Of a stretch of 64,000 bases of DNA, positions 7,996-15,529 are shown in pieces (position 1 is the first letter of the stretch; the number at the start of each line of letters is the position of its first letter). A program made the position numbers and the translations under genes. The notes below the pieces were generated by a model that made no database searches, was not told the origin of the DNA, and saw only the letters and a program-made list of their open reading frames with translations. This DNA comes from Natrinema sp046097095 (GTDB lineage: Archaea > Halobacteriota > Halobacteria > Halobacteriales > Natrialbaceae), in the NCBI RefSeq assembly GCF_046097095.1, contig NZ_CP175698.1:2852001-2916000 (forward strand), read 5' to 3'.

Positions 7996-8709
7996 ATGAT
8001 CGAGTTTCAGTCGGTCTCTCACGCGTTCGACGGCGTTTCCGTCCTCGAGGACGTCTCGTTGTCGATCGACGACGGCGAGTTCGTTCTCCTGGCGGGGGCC
8101 AACGGCAGCGGGAAGACGACACTGATGCGCCACTGCAACGGGCTCTTGGAGCCCGACTCCGGCGAGGTGCTCGTCGACGGAACGCCGGTCGCCGAGGACC
8201 TGATCGCCGCTCGCTCGAACGTCGGCATGGTCTTCCAGCACCCGCGCGATCAGTTCGTCGCCGCGACCGTCGGCGCGGACGTCGCCTTCGGACCCGAAAA
8301 CCTCGGCCTCGAGCGGCGAGCGATCGACCGCCGCGTCGCGGCCGCGCTCGAGGCGGTGAATCTGGCCGCCCGAGGCGACGAGCGAATCGACGCGCTCTCG
8401 GGCGGCGAACAGTCCCGCGTCGCCATCGCCGGCGCGCTCGCGATGGAGCCGACCCACCTCGTCCTCGACGAGCCCTTTACCGGGCTGGACGACCCCGCGC
8501 GCCGCTCGGTCCTCGAGCGTCTCGAGGCGCTGTCGGCCGACGGCACCGGCGTCCTGCTCGCGACACACGATCTCCGGGACGTGCTCGGGCTGGCCGATCG
8601 CGTGATCGCGATGCGGAACGGCCGCGTCGCCGTCGACGGCCCGCCCGCAGACGCGCTGGAAGAACTCGAGGGACTCGAGGTACGGGTTCCGGACGCCACA
8701 CGATGCTGA
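7996..8709 (+). CDS. bioM: Energy-coupling factor ATPase of biotin transporter
   Basis: This is a 237-residue ABC ATPase. Walker A 'GANGSGKTT' is near residues 36-44, a Q-loop follows at 'VFQHPRDQF', the ABC signature 'LSGGEQSRVAIA' is near residues 134-145, and Walker B 'LVLDEPF' is near 154-160, followed by the D-loop and the switch His ('LLATHD'). The 'NVGMVFQHPRDQ' sequence is typical of EcfA/CbiO/BioM-type ATPases. It powers biotin import together with BioY and the EcfT-like protein encoded next door. The stop codon overlaps the start of the next gene by about seven bases, suggesting translational coupling. Assignment to biotin, and not a shared ECF module, rests on the gene order. Confidence 0.93.
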   Translation: MIEFQSVSHAFDGVSVLEDVSLSIDDGEFVLLAGANGSGKTTLMRHCNGLLEPDSGEVLVDGTPVAEDLIAARSNVGMVFQHPRDQFVAATVGADVAFGPENLGLERRAIDRRVAAALEAVNLAARGDERIDALSGGEQSRVAIAGALAMEPTHLVLDEPFTGLDDPARRSVLERLEALSADGTGVLLATHDLRDVLGLADRVIAMRNGRVAVDGPPADALEELEGLEVRVPDATRC

Positions 8710-9407
8710 CCTACGAACCCGGCGAGAGCCTCGCCCACCGGCTCGATCCGCGGGCCAAACTGGCGGTCCAGATCGGATTCGCCGCCACCGCGTTGGCGCA
8801 CACGACGCCGCGCGCACTCGTCGTCTTCTCGGCCCTGACGGCGGTCGTGATGGCCGCGGCGCGGCTGTCGCTCCGGCGAACCCTCGTCGCCTATCGGTTC
8901 GCGCTGGTCGTTCTCGCGCTCGCGCCGCTGCTCGCGGGCGTCTCCCTCGGTGCGCCCTGGTTCGATCGGTCGGCCGCCGTCGCGTCGGGGCTGGCGAGCT
9001 ACCGCGTGGTGCTCATCTTGCTCGTCAGCGCCGCCTACGTCCGATCGACGCCGGTTCGGCACTCTCGAGCGGCGATCCAGCGGACGATCCCCGGGAAACC
9101 AGGCCAGCTCCTCGGCGTCGGCGTCGGGCTCGTCTTCCGGTTTCTCCCTGTGCTCCGCGGCGATCTCCGGACGATCCGCGAGGCGATGGCCGCTCGCTTG
9201 GGAACCGAACGCAGTGCGGTCGACCGCGCCAGCACGATCGGGATTCTCGGTGTGACGCGCGCGTTCGATCGGGCCGACCGGCTCTCGCTCGCGCTGCAGT
9301 CGCGCTGCTTCGCGTGGAACCCGACGCTGCCGCCGCTTTCGTTCTCGCGGGTCGACTATCCCGTCCTCGCCCTCGCCGTCGCGCTCGTGCTCTCTGCGTT
9401 TCAGTAG
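8703..9407 (+). CDS. bioN: EcfT-type transmembrane protein of biotin transporter
   Basis: This is a 234-residue integral membrane protein in the CbiQ/EcfT family. It begins 'MLTYEPGESLAHRLDPRAKL', which holds the conserved 'H-R-L-D-P-R-x-K' start of the family, then has four to five hydrophobic helices. The coupling motifs with Ala-Arg-Gly pattern are represented near residues 160-200 ('REAMAARLG' and 'LALQSRCF'). The protein links BioY to the ATPase pair. Its start overlaps the end of the ATPase gene, and nothing else follows in the operon, as a 1-kb region of remnants comes next. Substrate assignment to biotin derives from the neighbouring bioY. Confidence 0.92.
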   Translation: MLTYEPGESLAHRLDPRAKLAVQIGFAATALAHTTPRALVVFSALTAVVMAAARLSLRRTLVAYRFALVVLALAPLLAGVSLGAPWFDRSAAVASGLASYRVVLILLVSAAYVRSTPVRHSRAAIQRTIPGKPGQLLGVGVGLVFRFLPVLRGDLRTIREAMAARLGTERSAVDRASTIGILGVTRAFDRADRLSLALQSRCFAWNPTLPPLSFSRVDYPVLALAVALVLSAFQ

Positions 9408-9910
9408 TCTGGTTCGACCGACCCCTCGAGCGGGCGACGCTAGCCGTCGGCCATGCTCCGGCGCTGCGGTGAATCGGTGATTCATTTCTTTCCACCCTCG
9501 TTTGTGGGTCGTCTCAAGGTGCGGCGGCGGTCGACGGTCTCGAGTCGGCCCGCGTGATCGTCCCCGACCAAATCTGTTTGGGGTCACTGCTATACTCACC
9601 GCACACTTTCAAACGAGTACGGCAGGACGCCACATCATCATCATCTGCGCCATACACGCACGGTCCTGCCGTCGTACTTCACACCGTTCTAGCGGCTCTA
9701 CCGGCGGTAGCTTCTGAGTCAGACGAATCATCCAGTTCCAGAGTTTTCAGCACTGCAGTGATACCGTATCGATTCCCGGCCGCTTGCCATGTTACGTTCC
9801 GCTTTCGAGATTTGATATCGCACCCTATGGTTTATCACAGCTCTCGAGCGCCGACTCTGCTCCGCCCGTCGATTGGCGACACGGACGAATGCTGTCGCCT
9901 CACGGACTGT
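9408..9910. other. Non-coding or decayed region
   Basis: No intact gene is visible. On the minus strand a short frame of about 45 codons ends at 9679 in a hydrophilic tail ('LKTLELDDSSDSEATAG') that resembles a real protein C-terminus, but it has no start. A perfect inverted repeat follows directly. The composition is less GC-rich than the flanks. I read it as gene debris. Confidence 0.45.
9619..9672 (-). repeat. 10-bp perfect inverted repeat ACGGCAGGAC / GTCCTGCCGT
   Basis: The arms lie at 9619-9628 and 9663-9672 with a 34-base spacer that includes a run of CAT repeats. It sits just downstream, on the minus strand, of a truncated frame ending at 9679. It could be a transcription terminator relic or the subterminal hairpin of a lost mobile element; nothing distinguishes these. 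Confidence 0.4.
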
Positions 9911-10217
9911 CTATTGGAACGGTCGCCCCTCCTTGGCGTAGGTGGCCGCAGACCGAGAGAGGGTCGCCGACATCAGGCTCCCCTGTCGTCGCGCGTTCTT
10001 CGTACAGCTCGGCGGCCACCTCTTGGACGGACTCGTCGCCCGGAGCGGCCTCCATCGCGTAATCGACGAGTTGCGTCGCCCGGCGATAGTCTCCGTCCGA
10101 GATCAGTTCCGCGGCGCGCTTGAGCAACGCGTCCGGGCCGCCGGCCAATGTGGCGATCTCTTCGGCCCCTTCGTCTCAGGGAGCGGGCTTCAGATTGCTC
10201 GATCGCCCGTCCACAAT
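9911..10217 (-). pseudogene. Remnant of an MBL-fold alkyl/aryl sulfatase
   Basis: Three fragments of one protein can be read on the minus strand. 'VDGRSSNLKPAP' is followed by an in-frame TGA. The same frame continues as 'EEIATLAGGPDALLKRA', then 'GDYRRATQLVDYAMEAAPGDESVQEVAAELYEERA'. After a shift to another frame, 'AATYAKEGRPFQ' ends at TAG (9911). The order and sequence match the dimerisation-domain region of alkyl sulfatases, which typically have a 'W-Y-D-G-N-x-A-x-L-x-P' block followed by 'L-A-G-G-P-D'. The catalytic metallo-beta-lactamase domain with its HxHxDH motif is absent. One nonsense change and at least one frameshift make a functional product implausible. A neighbouring fragment (10220-10290) reads 'DESEVVIRNLIRR' and stops; I do not recognise it. 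Confidence 0.72.
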
Positions 10218-10396
10218 CCGCCTACCGGCGAATCAGGTTCCGGATGACGACCTCGCTCTCGTCGTAGCTTTCCTCGAGACGCGTTCGAACAGAACGAGTC
10301 GGTAGAGGGATTGTGAACCGCGGTCGCAGCGAAGCTACCCTGATTCAAATTCCTCCAGAAAAACTGCCAGCTCACGGATTTGTTCGGCGGAAGAAA

Positions 10397-10469
10397 GCCG
10401 GTGGAGGGATTTGAACCCTCGACCTAATCCTTACGAAGGATTCGCTCTGCCAGTCTGAGCTACACCGGC
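10397..10469 (-). tRNA. tRNA-Thr(CGU)
   Basis: Read on the minus strand, the 73 bases fold as a full cloverleaf. The acceptor GCCGGTG pairs with CACCGGC. The D stem is GCTC/GAGC. The anticodon stem AATCC/GGATT closes the loop TTCGTAA with anticodon CGT. A five-base variable region AGGTC follows, then a T stem GAGGG/CCCTC closing TTCAAAT. The CCA end is not encoded and no intron is present. CGU reads ACG threonine codons, which are frequent in this GC-rich genome. Confidence 0.97.
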
Positions 10470-10567
10470 GCGTTCGTCTGCGTTTATTCGTAGGGTCGAT
10501 ATCGGGCATAAGGGTTGCGAATCGATCCAGTCGTGAGAGGAAGTTGCGTAGCCCCGGACCCCCACAA

Positions 10568-11557
10568 TCACCGCTCGAGGCGCACGTCCAGACAGACGTT
10601 CAGTTCGTGCGGGGCATACGACCGGACGGTGTGGCGGGTTTCGACGGTGACCTCGTATTCTGGTTCGGCGGCCACACGGATCGCGCGCTCGCCCGGGCCG
10701 AAGGGGTCGTCCTCGTGCTGGATGTCGTAGTAATGGAGGACACAGTCGTCGCCGGCGATGGCGACGGCCGACTCGAGGAACGCGTCGGCGCTGTGGGGGA
10801 GATTCATCACGATGCGATCGGCCCAGTTCTCGTAGTCGGCGGCCACGTCGCGTACGTCGTCGTTGATGGCAGTCACGCGATCTGTGACCCCATTGCGGCG
10901 GGCGTTCTCGCGGAGATAGTCGATCGCCTCGGCGTTGATGTCCACGCCGACACAGTCCGCGCCGCGTTTCGCGAACGGGACGACAAAGGGGCCGACGCCG
11001 GCGAACATGTCGAACGCGCGCTCGTCCGCCTTGACTTGCTCGACGACGCGGTGGCGCTCGGTCGCGAGCCGGGGCGAGAAGTAGACGTTCGCGAGGTCAA
11101 GGAGATATTCGCAGCCGTACTCGCGGTGGACGACCTCCGTGTCCTCGCCCGCGAGCAGTTCCCAGTCGCGTACGCGCGTCTCGCCTTTGACCTTCGAGGC
11201 CTTGTTCAATACCGTCTCGACGGGAAGGTCGGACTCGAGAACGGCGTCTGCGATCGCTTGTGCGCGCTCGGGGTCATCGTCGTCGATGAGCACAGCCCTG
11301 CCGAGCCGTTCGTAGGAGGGGTCGAACGCGAGGAGATCCGCGGGCGTCGTCTGCGTCTCGCGTTCGTCGACCGTGCGGGTGACGATCGTGGCGTCCTCGA
11401 GGGCCTCCCGCGTCGCGTCGGCGTTGGTCACCGGGATGTAGAGCCAGCCGTCCTCGACGGCGATCTCGTAGGTGTCGTCGATCAGGTCCGCGTCGGCGAG
11501 CGTCGTTCGCGTCGCTTCCCCGGCCTCGCGAGCGACGCGGACGCACGGCACTTCCAT
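10568..11557 (-). CDS. trm5: tRNA (guanine-37-N1)-methyltransferase, Trm5 type
   Basis: This is a 329-residue protein. It has an N-terminal domain of about 100 residues ('CVRVAREAGEATRTTL', 'LYIPVTN'), a middle domain ending in 'YLLDLANVYFSPRLATERHRV', and a Rossmann-fold methyltransferase with the SAM motif 'DMFAGVGPFVVPFAKRG', the acidic end of strand 2 'VGVDIN', and the catalytic-site motif 'MNLPHSA'. This is the domain order of archaeal and eukaryotic Trm5, which makes m1G37 on tRNAs reading codons starting with C and prevents frameshifting. Wyosine-pathway relatives (Taw2) share the fold; the full-length D1 domain and the NLP motif favour Trm5. It is transcribed towards the tRNA-Thr gene. 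Confidence 0.93.
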   Translation of the reverse strand: MEVPCVRVAREAGEATRTTLADADLIDDTYEIAVEDGWLYIPVTNADATREALEDATIVTRTVDERETQTTPADLLAFDPSYERLGRAVLIDDDDPERAQAIADAVLESDLPVETVLNKASKVKGETRVRDWELLAGEDTEVVHREYGCEYLLDLANVYFSPRLATERHRVVEQVKADERAFDMFAGVGPFVVPFAKRGADCVGVDINAEAIDYLRENARRNGVTDRVTAINDDVRDVAADYENWADRIVMNLPHSADAFLESAVAIAGDDCVLHYYDIQHEDDPFGPGERAIRVAAEPEYEVTVETRHTVRSYAPHELNVCLDVRLER

Positions 11558-11819
11558 ATGCGAACTGGCTGACGCGCCGCCGTAACGCTGACGTTTTCGC
11601 CGGCAGTGCTCGAGAACGAACGGCGAGAATAAACCAATAGTCGATATATCGAATTTCGATGCTGCTCGCCGGGACGCGGTCTCTCGGTGTGTGCGATGTG
11701 AATCACTCGAGATCGCGTTTCGAAGATTCTGGACCGAATCGACTCCCGACGGGGGCTTCGTCTTCGTAGCAGTTGGACACGTTCAGGACAAATCCATGGA
11801 CCGCGTCCGCTGCGAACGG

Positions 11820-12731
11820 TCACTGCTCCTCGGTCAGCGACGTGCGTCGGTACGACCGGGTGTCGAGCGTGTTGTCGAGTTCGATCTCGAGCTGTTCGTC
11901 GTCGATTGCGAATCGGACCAACACGCCGTCGTCGAGTTCCTTGCTCTCGCAGTCCCACGGGGTCGAGCCGTATTCCAGTTCGAGCGTCCTGTAGTCGATA
12001 CCGTGATCGTGTAGGAACGCGATAGTGGGCGATCGTGTCAGCGCGTAGTGGAACGCGGGAATCCGAAACGAGACGCCACACTGTTGACAGCGCATACCGA
12101 CCATTACCATCGTCGAGACGTCCCATCTAAGCGTTTCTAGTCGGGTGGCCGGCCCCGGACTCCGCGTCGCGATAGTCACCTCTCCGAAGTGGCCCGCGCA
12201 GTGGGGACAGACATCCCAGGAGACGGATTCGAGGTACCACAGTGCTCGCCGGTTGGCCCATGCGAACAGGTCGTCGAGGTCACGGCCCCGGGGAGCAGTG
12301 AACGAGAGCATCATGTCGAACAGGACGCCGTGATTCGGACACGAGACGGAGAGTATTCCGTCCTCGAGTGTCGCTTCCAGCCGTTCCTCGTCAGCCGGAC
12401 AGTACCACTCGACTGGTCCCGAGACCCCCTCGTGACCGCCCGAGAACGTCCGGGCGTAGATTTCATCTACGATACGCGACCCGGCGGTGGTCAACCAGTA
12501 TCGTCCCTCTGCTCCCCGGACGAACTGGTCGCGGAGTTTGTTGATGTGGTAGTTGAACCGGCCACCGTCCTCGACGTCGACCGCCGAGCGGAGGTCGCTG
12601 TAGCGCATCCCCCGGTGGTCCCAACTCGGCTGGCGCGTCTCCGCGAGAGCCAGTAGTATTCGAATTCGCAACGGGTTCGCTAACGCAGAGAGGTTTTCTG
12701 CAACTGCCTCCGGATCCACGTCTCCACCCAT
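11820..12731 (-). CDS. Winged-helix (ArsR-type) transcriptional regulator with zinc-binding-like C-terminal region
   Basis: The protein has 303 residues. Residues about 8-100 form a winged helix ('LSALANPLRIRILLALAET' with recognition region 'FNYHINKLRDQFV' and wing 'GRYWLTTAG'). The remainder contains Cys pairs, 'CPNHG', 'CPHCAGHFG' and 'CQQCGVSF', consistent with one or two zinc ribbons or a ligand domain seen in haloarchaeal HTH proteins. It is probably a cytoplasmic DNA-binding repressor. The gene is divergent from the BAAT-type hydrolase with 174 bases between start codons. A TACAG-N5-CTGTA palindrome in that gap is a natural candidate operator. I do not know the effector. Confidence 0.85.
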   Translation of the reverse strand: MGGDVDPEAVAENLSALANPLRIRILLALAETRQPSWDHRGMRYSDLRSAVDVEDGGRFNYHINKLRDQFVRGAEGRYWLTTAGSRIVDEIYARTFSGGHEGVSGPVEWYCPADEERLEATLEDGILSVSCPNHGVLFDMMLSFTAPRGRDLDDLFAWANRRALWYLESVSWDVCPHCAGHFGEVTIATRSPGPATRLETLRWDVSTMVMVGMRCQQCGVSFRIPAFHYALTRSPTIAFLHDHGIDYRTLELEYGSTPWDCESKELDDGVLVRFAIDDEQLEIELDNTLDTRSYRRTSLTEEQ

Positions 12732-12886
12732 ACGCCGCCATCACGAGCACCCTACATTGACCTGTCGTTCGCTAGCTATCACGACGAGCGATTTTGCCCA
12801 TCCTGTCACACCTGCAACTGCAAAGCTCTTCTCAAAGATCCCATACCAAAATATAATTCTCCATTCGCTTATTTGCACGCCGGCGG

Positions 12887-12901
12887 TACAGTGACCCTGT
12901 A
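12887..12901 (+). promoter_or_regulatory. Palindrome TACAG-N5-CTGTA upstream of BAAT-type gene
   Basis: A perfect 5-bp inverted repeat ends four bases before the ATG of the acyl hydrolase gene. An AT-rich stretch about 35 bases before the ATG could be the TATA box, which would place the palindrome over the transcription start. This is a typical position for a repressor, perhaps the divergently encoded winged-helix protein. Confidence 0.35.
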
Positions 12902-12905
12902 ACGG

Positions 12906-14219
12906 ATGAGCGACAAATCAGGAACTAACGATAGCGCGTCTCCAGTGAACGAGCAAGGGGACACGAACGAGGATGCCCAAACAGAACTCGGGTTCGAGCA
13001 TCCACCCTCGAGCGTGGTGGACGAGCCGGTCGACATCACGATCACGAACGTTCCCGCCAAGACCGTCGATATCTGCGTCTCGCTGACGGATCGGAGTGAC
13101 CGTGAGTGGGAATCGAGAGCGACCTACCACGTATCGGACGATACGCTCGAGCTCGCGTCCGCGTCGGCGATGGAGGGCGAGGCAACGAGCGAAGTGACCG
13201 ACCTCGTTCAGCGGGCGACGCCGAAGGAGGGGTCGAGCCCCTACGAACCCGGCCGCGACGTGTGTGACGAACTGACCGTCCACGTCGAACGCGACGGCGC
13301 GACGCTCGGTTCGACGACGATCGAACGCACGTTCGGGAGTCAGGGGGTCACGTCCGAAGCAGTGACTAGCGAGTCGTTCGTCGGCAGCGTCTACGAGCCA
13401 CCGGGGAGCGATCCAGCACCGGCAGTGGTCGTGTTCCACGGGTCGGACGGGCGACCTGCAGACGGGACAGCACAGCTACTTGCGTCACACGGGTTCGTCG
13501 CGCTCGCGGTGCAGTACTTCGACTGGCAGGGCCACCACGATCGTCTCCCAGCAGAACTCGTGGAGGTACCACTCGAGTCCGTCGAGAACGCCGTCGAATG
13601 GGTCCACGATAGGAACAGGGTTCGCGGGCCCGTGGGACTCATGGGGACATCGAAGGGTGGTGAACTCGCGCTCCTCGTCGGGATCCGACTCGAATCGGTC
13701 GGTCCCGTCGTCTCGGTCAACGGAAGTGGCGTCGTCTGGGCGGGCATCTCCCAGCGGGAGTTCCCGCCGGGGCCGTCGTGGACCGCGGACGGCGAGCCGG
13801 TTTCCTACGTCCCGTACACTGACGACCACTCGGTCTGGGACGTCCAGCCACCGATGGAGATGAAACCCGGCTACTCGCAGTCGCTCGAGGACGCAGACGA
13901 GGAGACGGTCGCCGAGGCGACGATAGCCGTCGAGTCGATAGCGGGTCCGGTGCTCCTCGTCTCGGGTGGTGCGGACAGGATGTGGGACTCCGTGAGACTC
14001 CACAAGGTCGCTGTCGACCGGCTCGACCGGTACGGTTGTGAATACGAACACCTGGTGTACCCGGATGCAGGACACGCGATCACTGCCCCGTATCTACCGA
14101 CGGCCAACCGCGAGCGAACACAGCAGTTCGTCATGGGCGGCTCGGCGACTGGGTACGCCGAAGCGGACAGCGACCACTGGCGGCGCGTCCTCGAGACGTT
14201 CGGGACGCTCCGGCCGTGA
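12906..14219 (+). CDS. Acyl-CoA thioester hydrolase / BAAT-family alpha/beta hydrolase
   Basis: This is a 437-residue protein with the two-domain BAAT architecture. The N-terminal beta-sandwich (about 30-150) has 'VDEPVDITITNVPAKTVDI'. The C-terminal alpha/beta hydrolase has the nucleophile elbow 'GTSKGGE' (Ser at about residue 249), where the family usually has G-x-S-x-G. The catalytic acid is probably the Asp in 'VSGGADRMWDS', and the His lies in 'DAGHAIT'. Human BAAT uses Cys as nucleophile, whereas acyl-CoA thioesterases use Ser, so thioester hydrolysis is favoured. There is no signal peptide, so it is cytoplasmic. The first 20 residues are acidic and poorly conserved. A stand-alone E2-type acyltransferase follows 124 bases later on the same strand, and a regulator is divergent. 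Confidence 0.88.
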   Translation: MSDKSGTNDSASPVNEQGDTNEDAQTELGFEHPPSSVVDEPVDITITNVPAKTVDICVSLTDRSDREWESRATYHVSDDTLELASASAMEGEATSEVTDLVQRATPKEGSSPYEPGRDVCDELTVHVERDGATLGSTTIERTFGSQGVTSEAVTSESFVGSVYEPPGSDPAPAVVVFHGSDGRPADGTAQLLASHGFVALAVQYFDWQGHHDRLPAELVEVPLESVENAVEWVHDRNRVRGPVGLMGTSKGGELALLVGIRLESVGPVVSVNGSGVVWAGISQREFPPGPSWTADGEPVSYVPYTDDHSVWDVQPPMEMKPGYSQSLEDADEETVAEATIAVESIAGPVLLVSGGADRMWDSVRLHKVAVDRLDRYGCEYEHLVYPDAGHAITAPYLPTANRERTQQFVMGGSATGYAEADSDHWRRVLETFGTLRP

Positions 14220-14342
14220 AATCGCTACTACCATGCTCACGCGGTCGGAAAACGGAACAAAACGGCAGGAGAGCATTCGTCTCGGATGGACAGTCCGTCA
14301 GTGGGGACGAATACGTATGGCGCTCGTCGGGCTACGGTACGT

Positions 14343-15119
14343 ATGGCAGACCAGCGAGCGACGATCGAACCCGTTCCACTTCAGCGTCGCGGAACGATCG
14401 ACTACATGCGGATGGCCGGCCGGCGAAGCGACGTTCATGGACTCGTGGAGGTCGATGTCACCGAAGCCAGGCAACGCATTCGCGAGCAAGGGACAGAAAC
14501 GGAGGACCCCGTCTCGTTCACCGCGTTTCTGGTGTATTGTCTGGCTCAGGCCCTCGACGACCACCCGCACGTCCAGGCGTATTCGGACTGGCGGGGACGG
14601 ATTCTCGAGTTCGACGAGGTGGACGTGAACGTGCTAATAGAACGGGAGATCGACGGTTCCCGTATCGGTCTCCCGCACGTCGTCAGGGCGGCGAATCGAC
14701 GGACGCTCCGGTCGATTCACGAGGAGATTCGAACGACCCAGACGGATCCGGAGGTGGGCAGACAGACGAGGGGACAGTCGCTGGGTCTCCGACTGCCCGG
14801 ATTCCTCCGGCGGCAGCTATGGCGACTTCCGCAGTCGTTTCCCCGACGCTGGAAACGCATGGCGGGCACCGTGGCTGTCACCGCCGTCGGCATGTTCGGC
14901 ACAGGTGGCGGCTGGGGGATCAGTCCGACGAACTACACGCTCCAGTTGACGGTCGGCGGGATCGATCGGAAACCGGGACTCGTCGACGGCGAGATCGAGC
15001 CCCGCGAGTACCTCAATCTCACGGTGACGTTCGACCATGATGTCGTCGACGGGGCTCCCGCCGCCCGGTTCGTCCACCGATTGCGGGAACTCGTCGAGGG
15101 GGCACACGGGCTGGACTAA
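14343..15119 (+). CDS. Stand-alone 2-oxoacid dehydrogenase E2-type acyltransferase domain
   Basis: This 258-residue protein is the catalytic domain of dihydrolipoamide acyltransferases only, with no lipoyl or E1/E3-binding domain. Visible blocks are 'PVSFTAFLVYCLAQAL', 'VDVNVLIEREIDGSRIGLPHVVR', 'YTLQLTVGGID' and the active-site block 'VTFDHDVVDGAPAARFVHRL', in which the catalytic His and the Asp-Gly pair of H-x-x-x-D-G are kept. The usual Arg after the His is Asp here. I chose the ATG at 14343 over one 19 codons earlier because homology-like sequence starts there ('MADQRA'). Such short E2-like proteins occur in haloarchaea without a known substrate. Location next to a BAAT-type thioesterase suggests CoA-thioester chemistry. 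Confidence 0.82.
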   Translation: MADQRATIEPVPLQRRGTIDYMRMAGRRSDVHGLVEVDVTEARQRIREQGTETEDPVSFTAFLVYCLAQALDDHPHVQAYSDWRGRILEFDEVDVNVLIEREIDGSRIGLPHVVRAANRRTLRSIHEEIRTTQTDPEVGRQTRGQSLGLRLPGFLRRQLWRLPQSFPRRWKRMAGTVAVTAVGMFGTGGGWGISPTNYTLQLTVGGIDRKPGLVDGEIEPREYLNLTVTFDHDVVDGAPAARFVHRLRELVEGAHGLD

Positions 15120-15137
15120 TCGATCGGTTCCAGTGTG

Positions 15138-15155
15138 CTGGAGCGTTCACTCCAG
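15138..15155 (+). promoter_or_regulatory. Inverted repeat CTGGAG-N6-CTCCAG upstream of HMA gene
   Basis: A perfect 6-bp inverted repeat lies about 55 bases before the copper-chaperone-like gene and just upstream of an AT-rich promoter segment (15160-15185). It could be an operator or a terminator hairpin for the preceding acyltransferase gene. No poly-T follows directly, so an operator is slightly more likely. Confidence 0.3.
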
Positions 15156-15210
15156 AAAATATCAACGATTTAGTAATTTATACACCGTCGACTCGTTAGT
15201 CGGCTGCAGC

Positions 15211-15414
15211 ATGGACGAATACACGCTCGAGGTTCCGGACATGACGTGCGAAGGCTGTGAGATAGTTATCACCGGCGCAGTGCGGCCGATCGACGGCGTC
15301 GGTACGGTCGACGCCGACGCCAAGGCCGGTCGGGTGACGATTCGCGGTGAATCGTCGTCGAAGTCTGCCGTTCGGAACGAAATCGAACGGGCGGGTTACG
15401 ACGTGCTCGAATAG
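15211..15414 (+). CDS. Heavy-metal-associated (HMA) domain copper chaperone
   Basis: This 67-residue protein consists only of an HMA ferredoxin-like fold. It begins MDEYTLEVPDMTCEGC; the MTCxxC motif (Cys13, Cys16) binds Cu(I) or a similar soft metal. It ends with the usual 'VRNEIERAGYDV' helix-strand. I chose the ATG at 15211 over a far upstream in-frame Met because it gives the exact domain and sits about 30 bases downstream of an AT-rich TATA-like stretch. It is followed 115 bases later by a DUF2182 membrane protein rich in Met, His and Cys, so the pair may handle copper at the membrane. That link is an inference from adjacency. Confidence 0.92.
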   Translation: MDEYTLEVPDMTCEGCEIVITGAVRPIDGVGTVDADAKAGRVTIRGESSSKSAVRNEIERAGYDVLE

Positions 15415-15529
15415 TGGTCCGCGGATATCTCGTCTACAGTCGACACGAAACGAGTCGGGCCCGGCCGACTCGCCCGGGCACCGGACGCCAGTCGGCGATT
15501 TGCTACACCGAACTGCAGGTGATCGCTCG

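Noticed and set aside
9631..9645. CAT/ATC trinucleotide run
   Set aside because: Only four units, within non-coding debris; no sign of function.
11641..11652. Perfect palindrome TCGATATATCGA upstream of trm5
   Set aside because: About 85 bases upstream of the trm5 start and AT-centred; a 12-bp palindrome of this composition can arise by chance, and no second site or regulator is linked.
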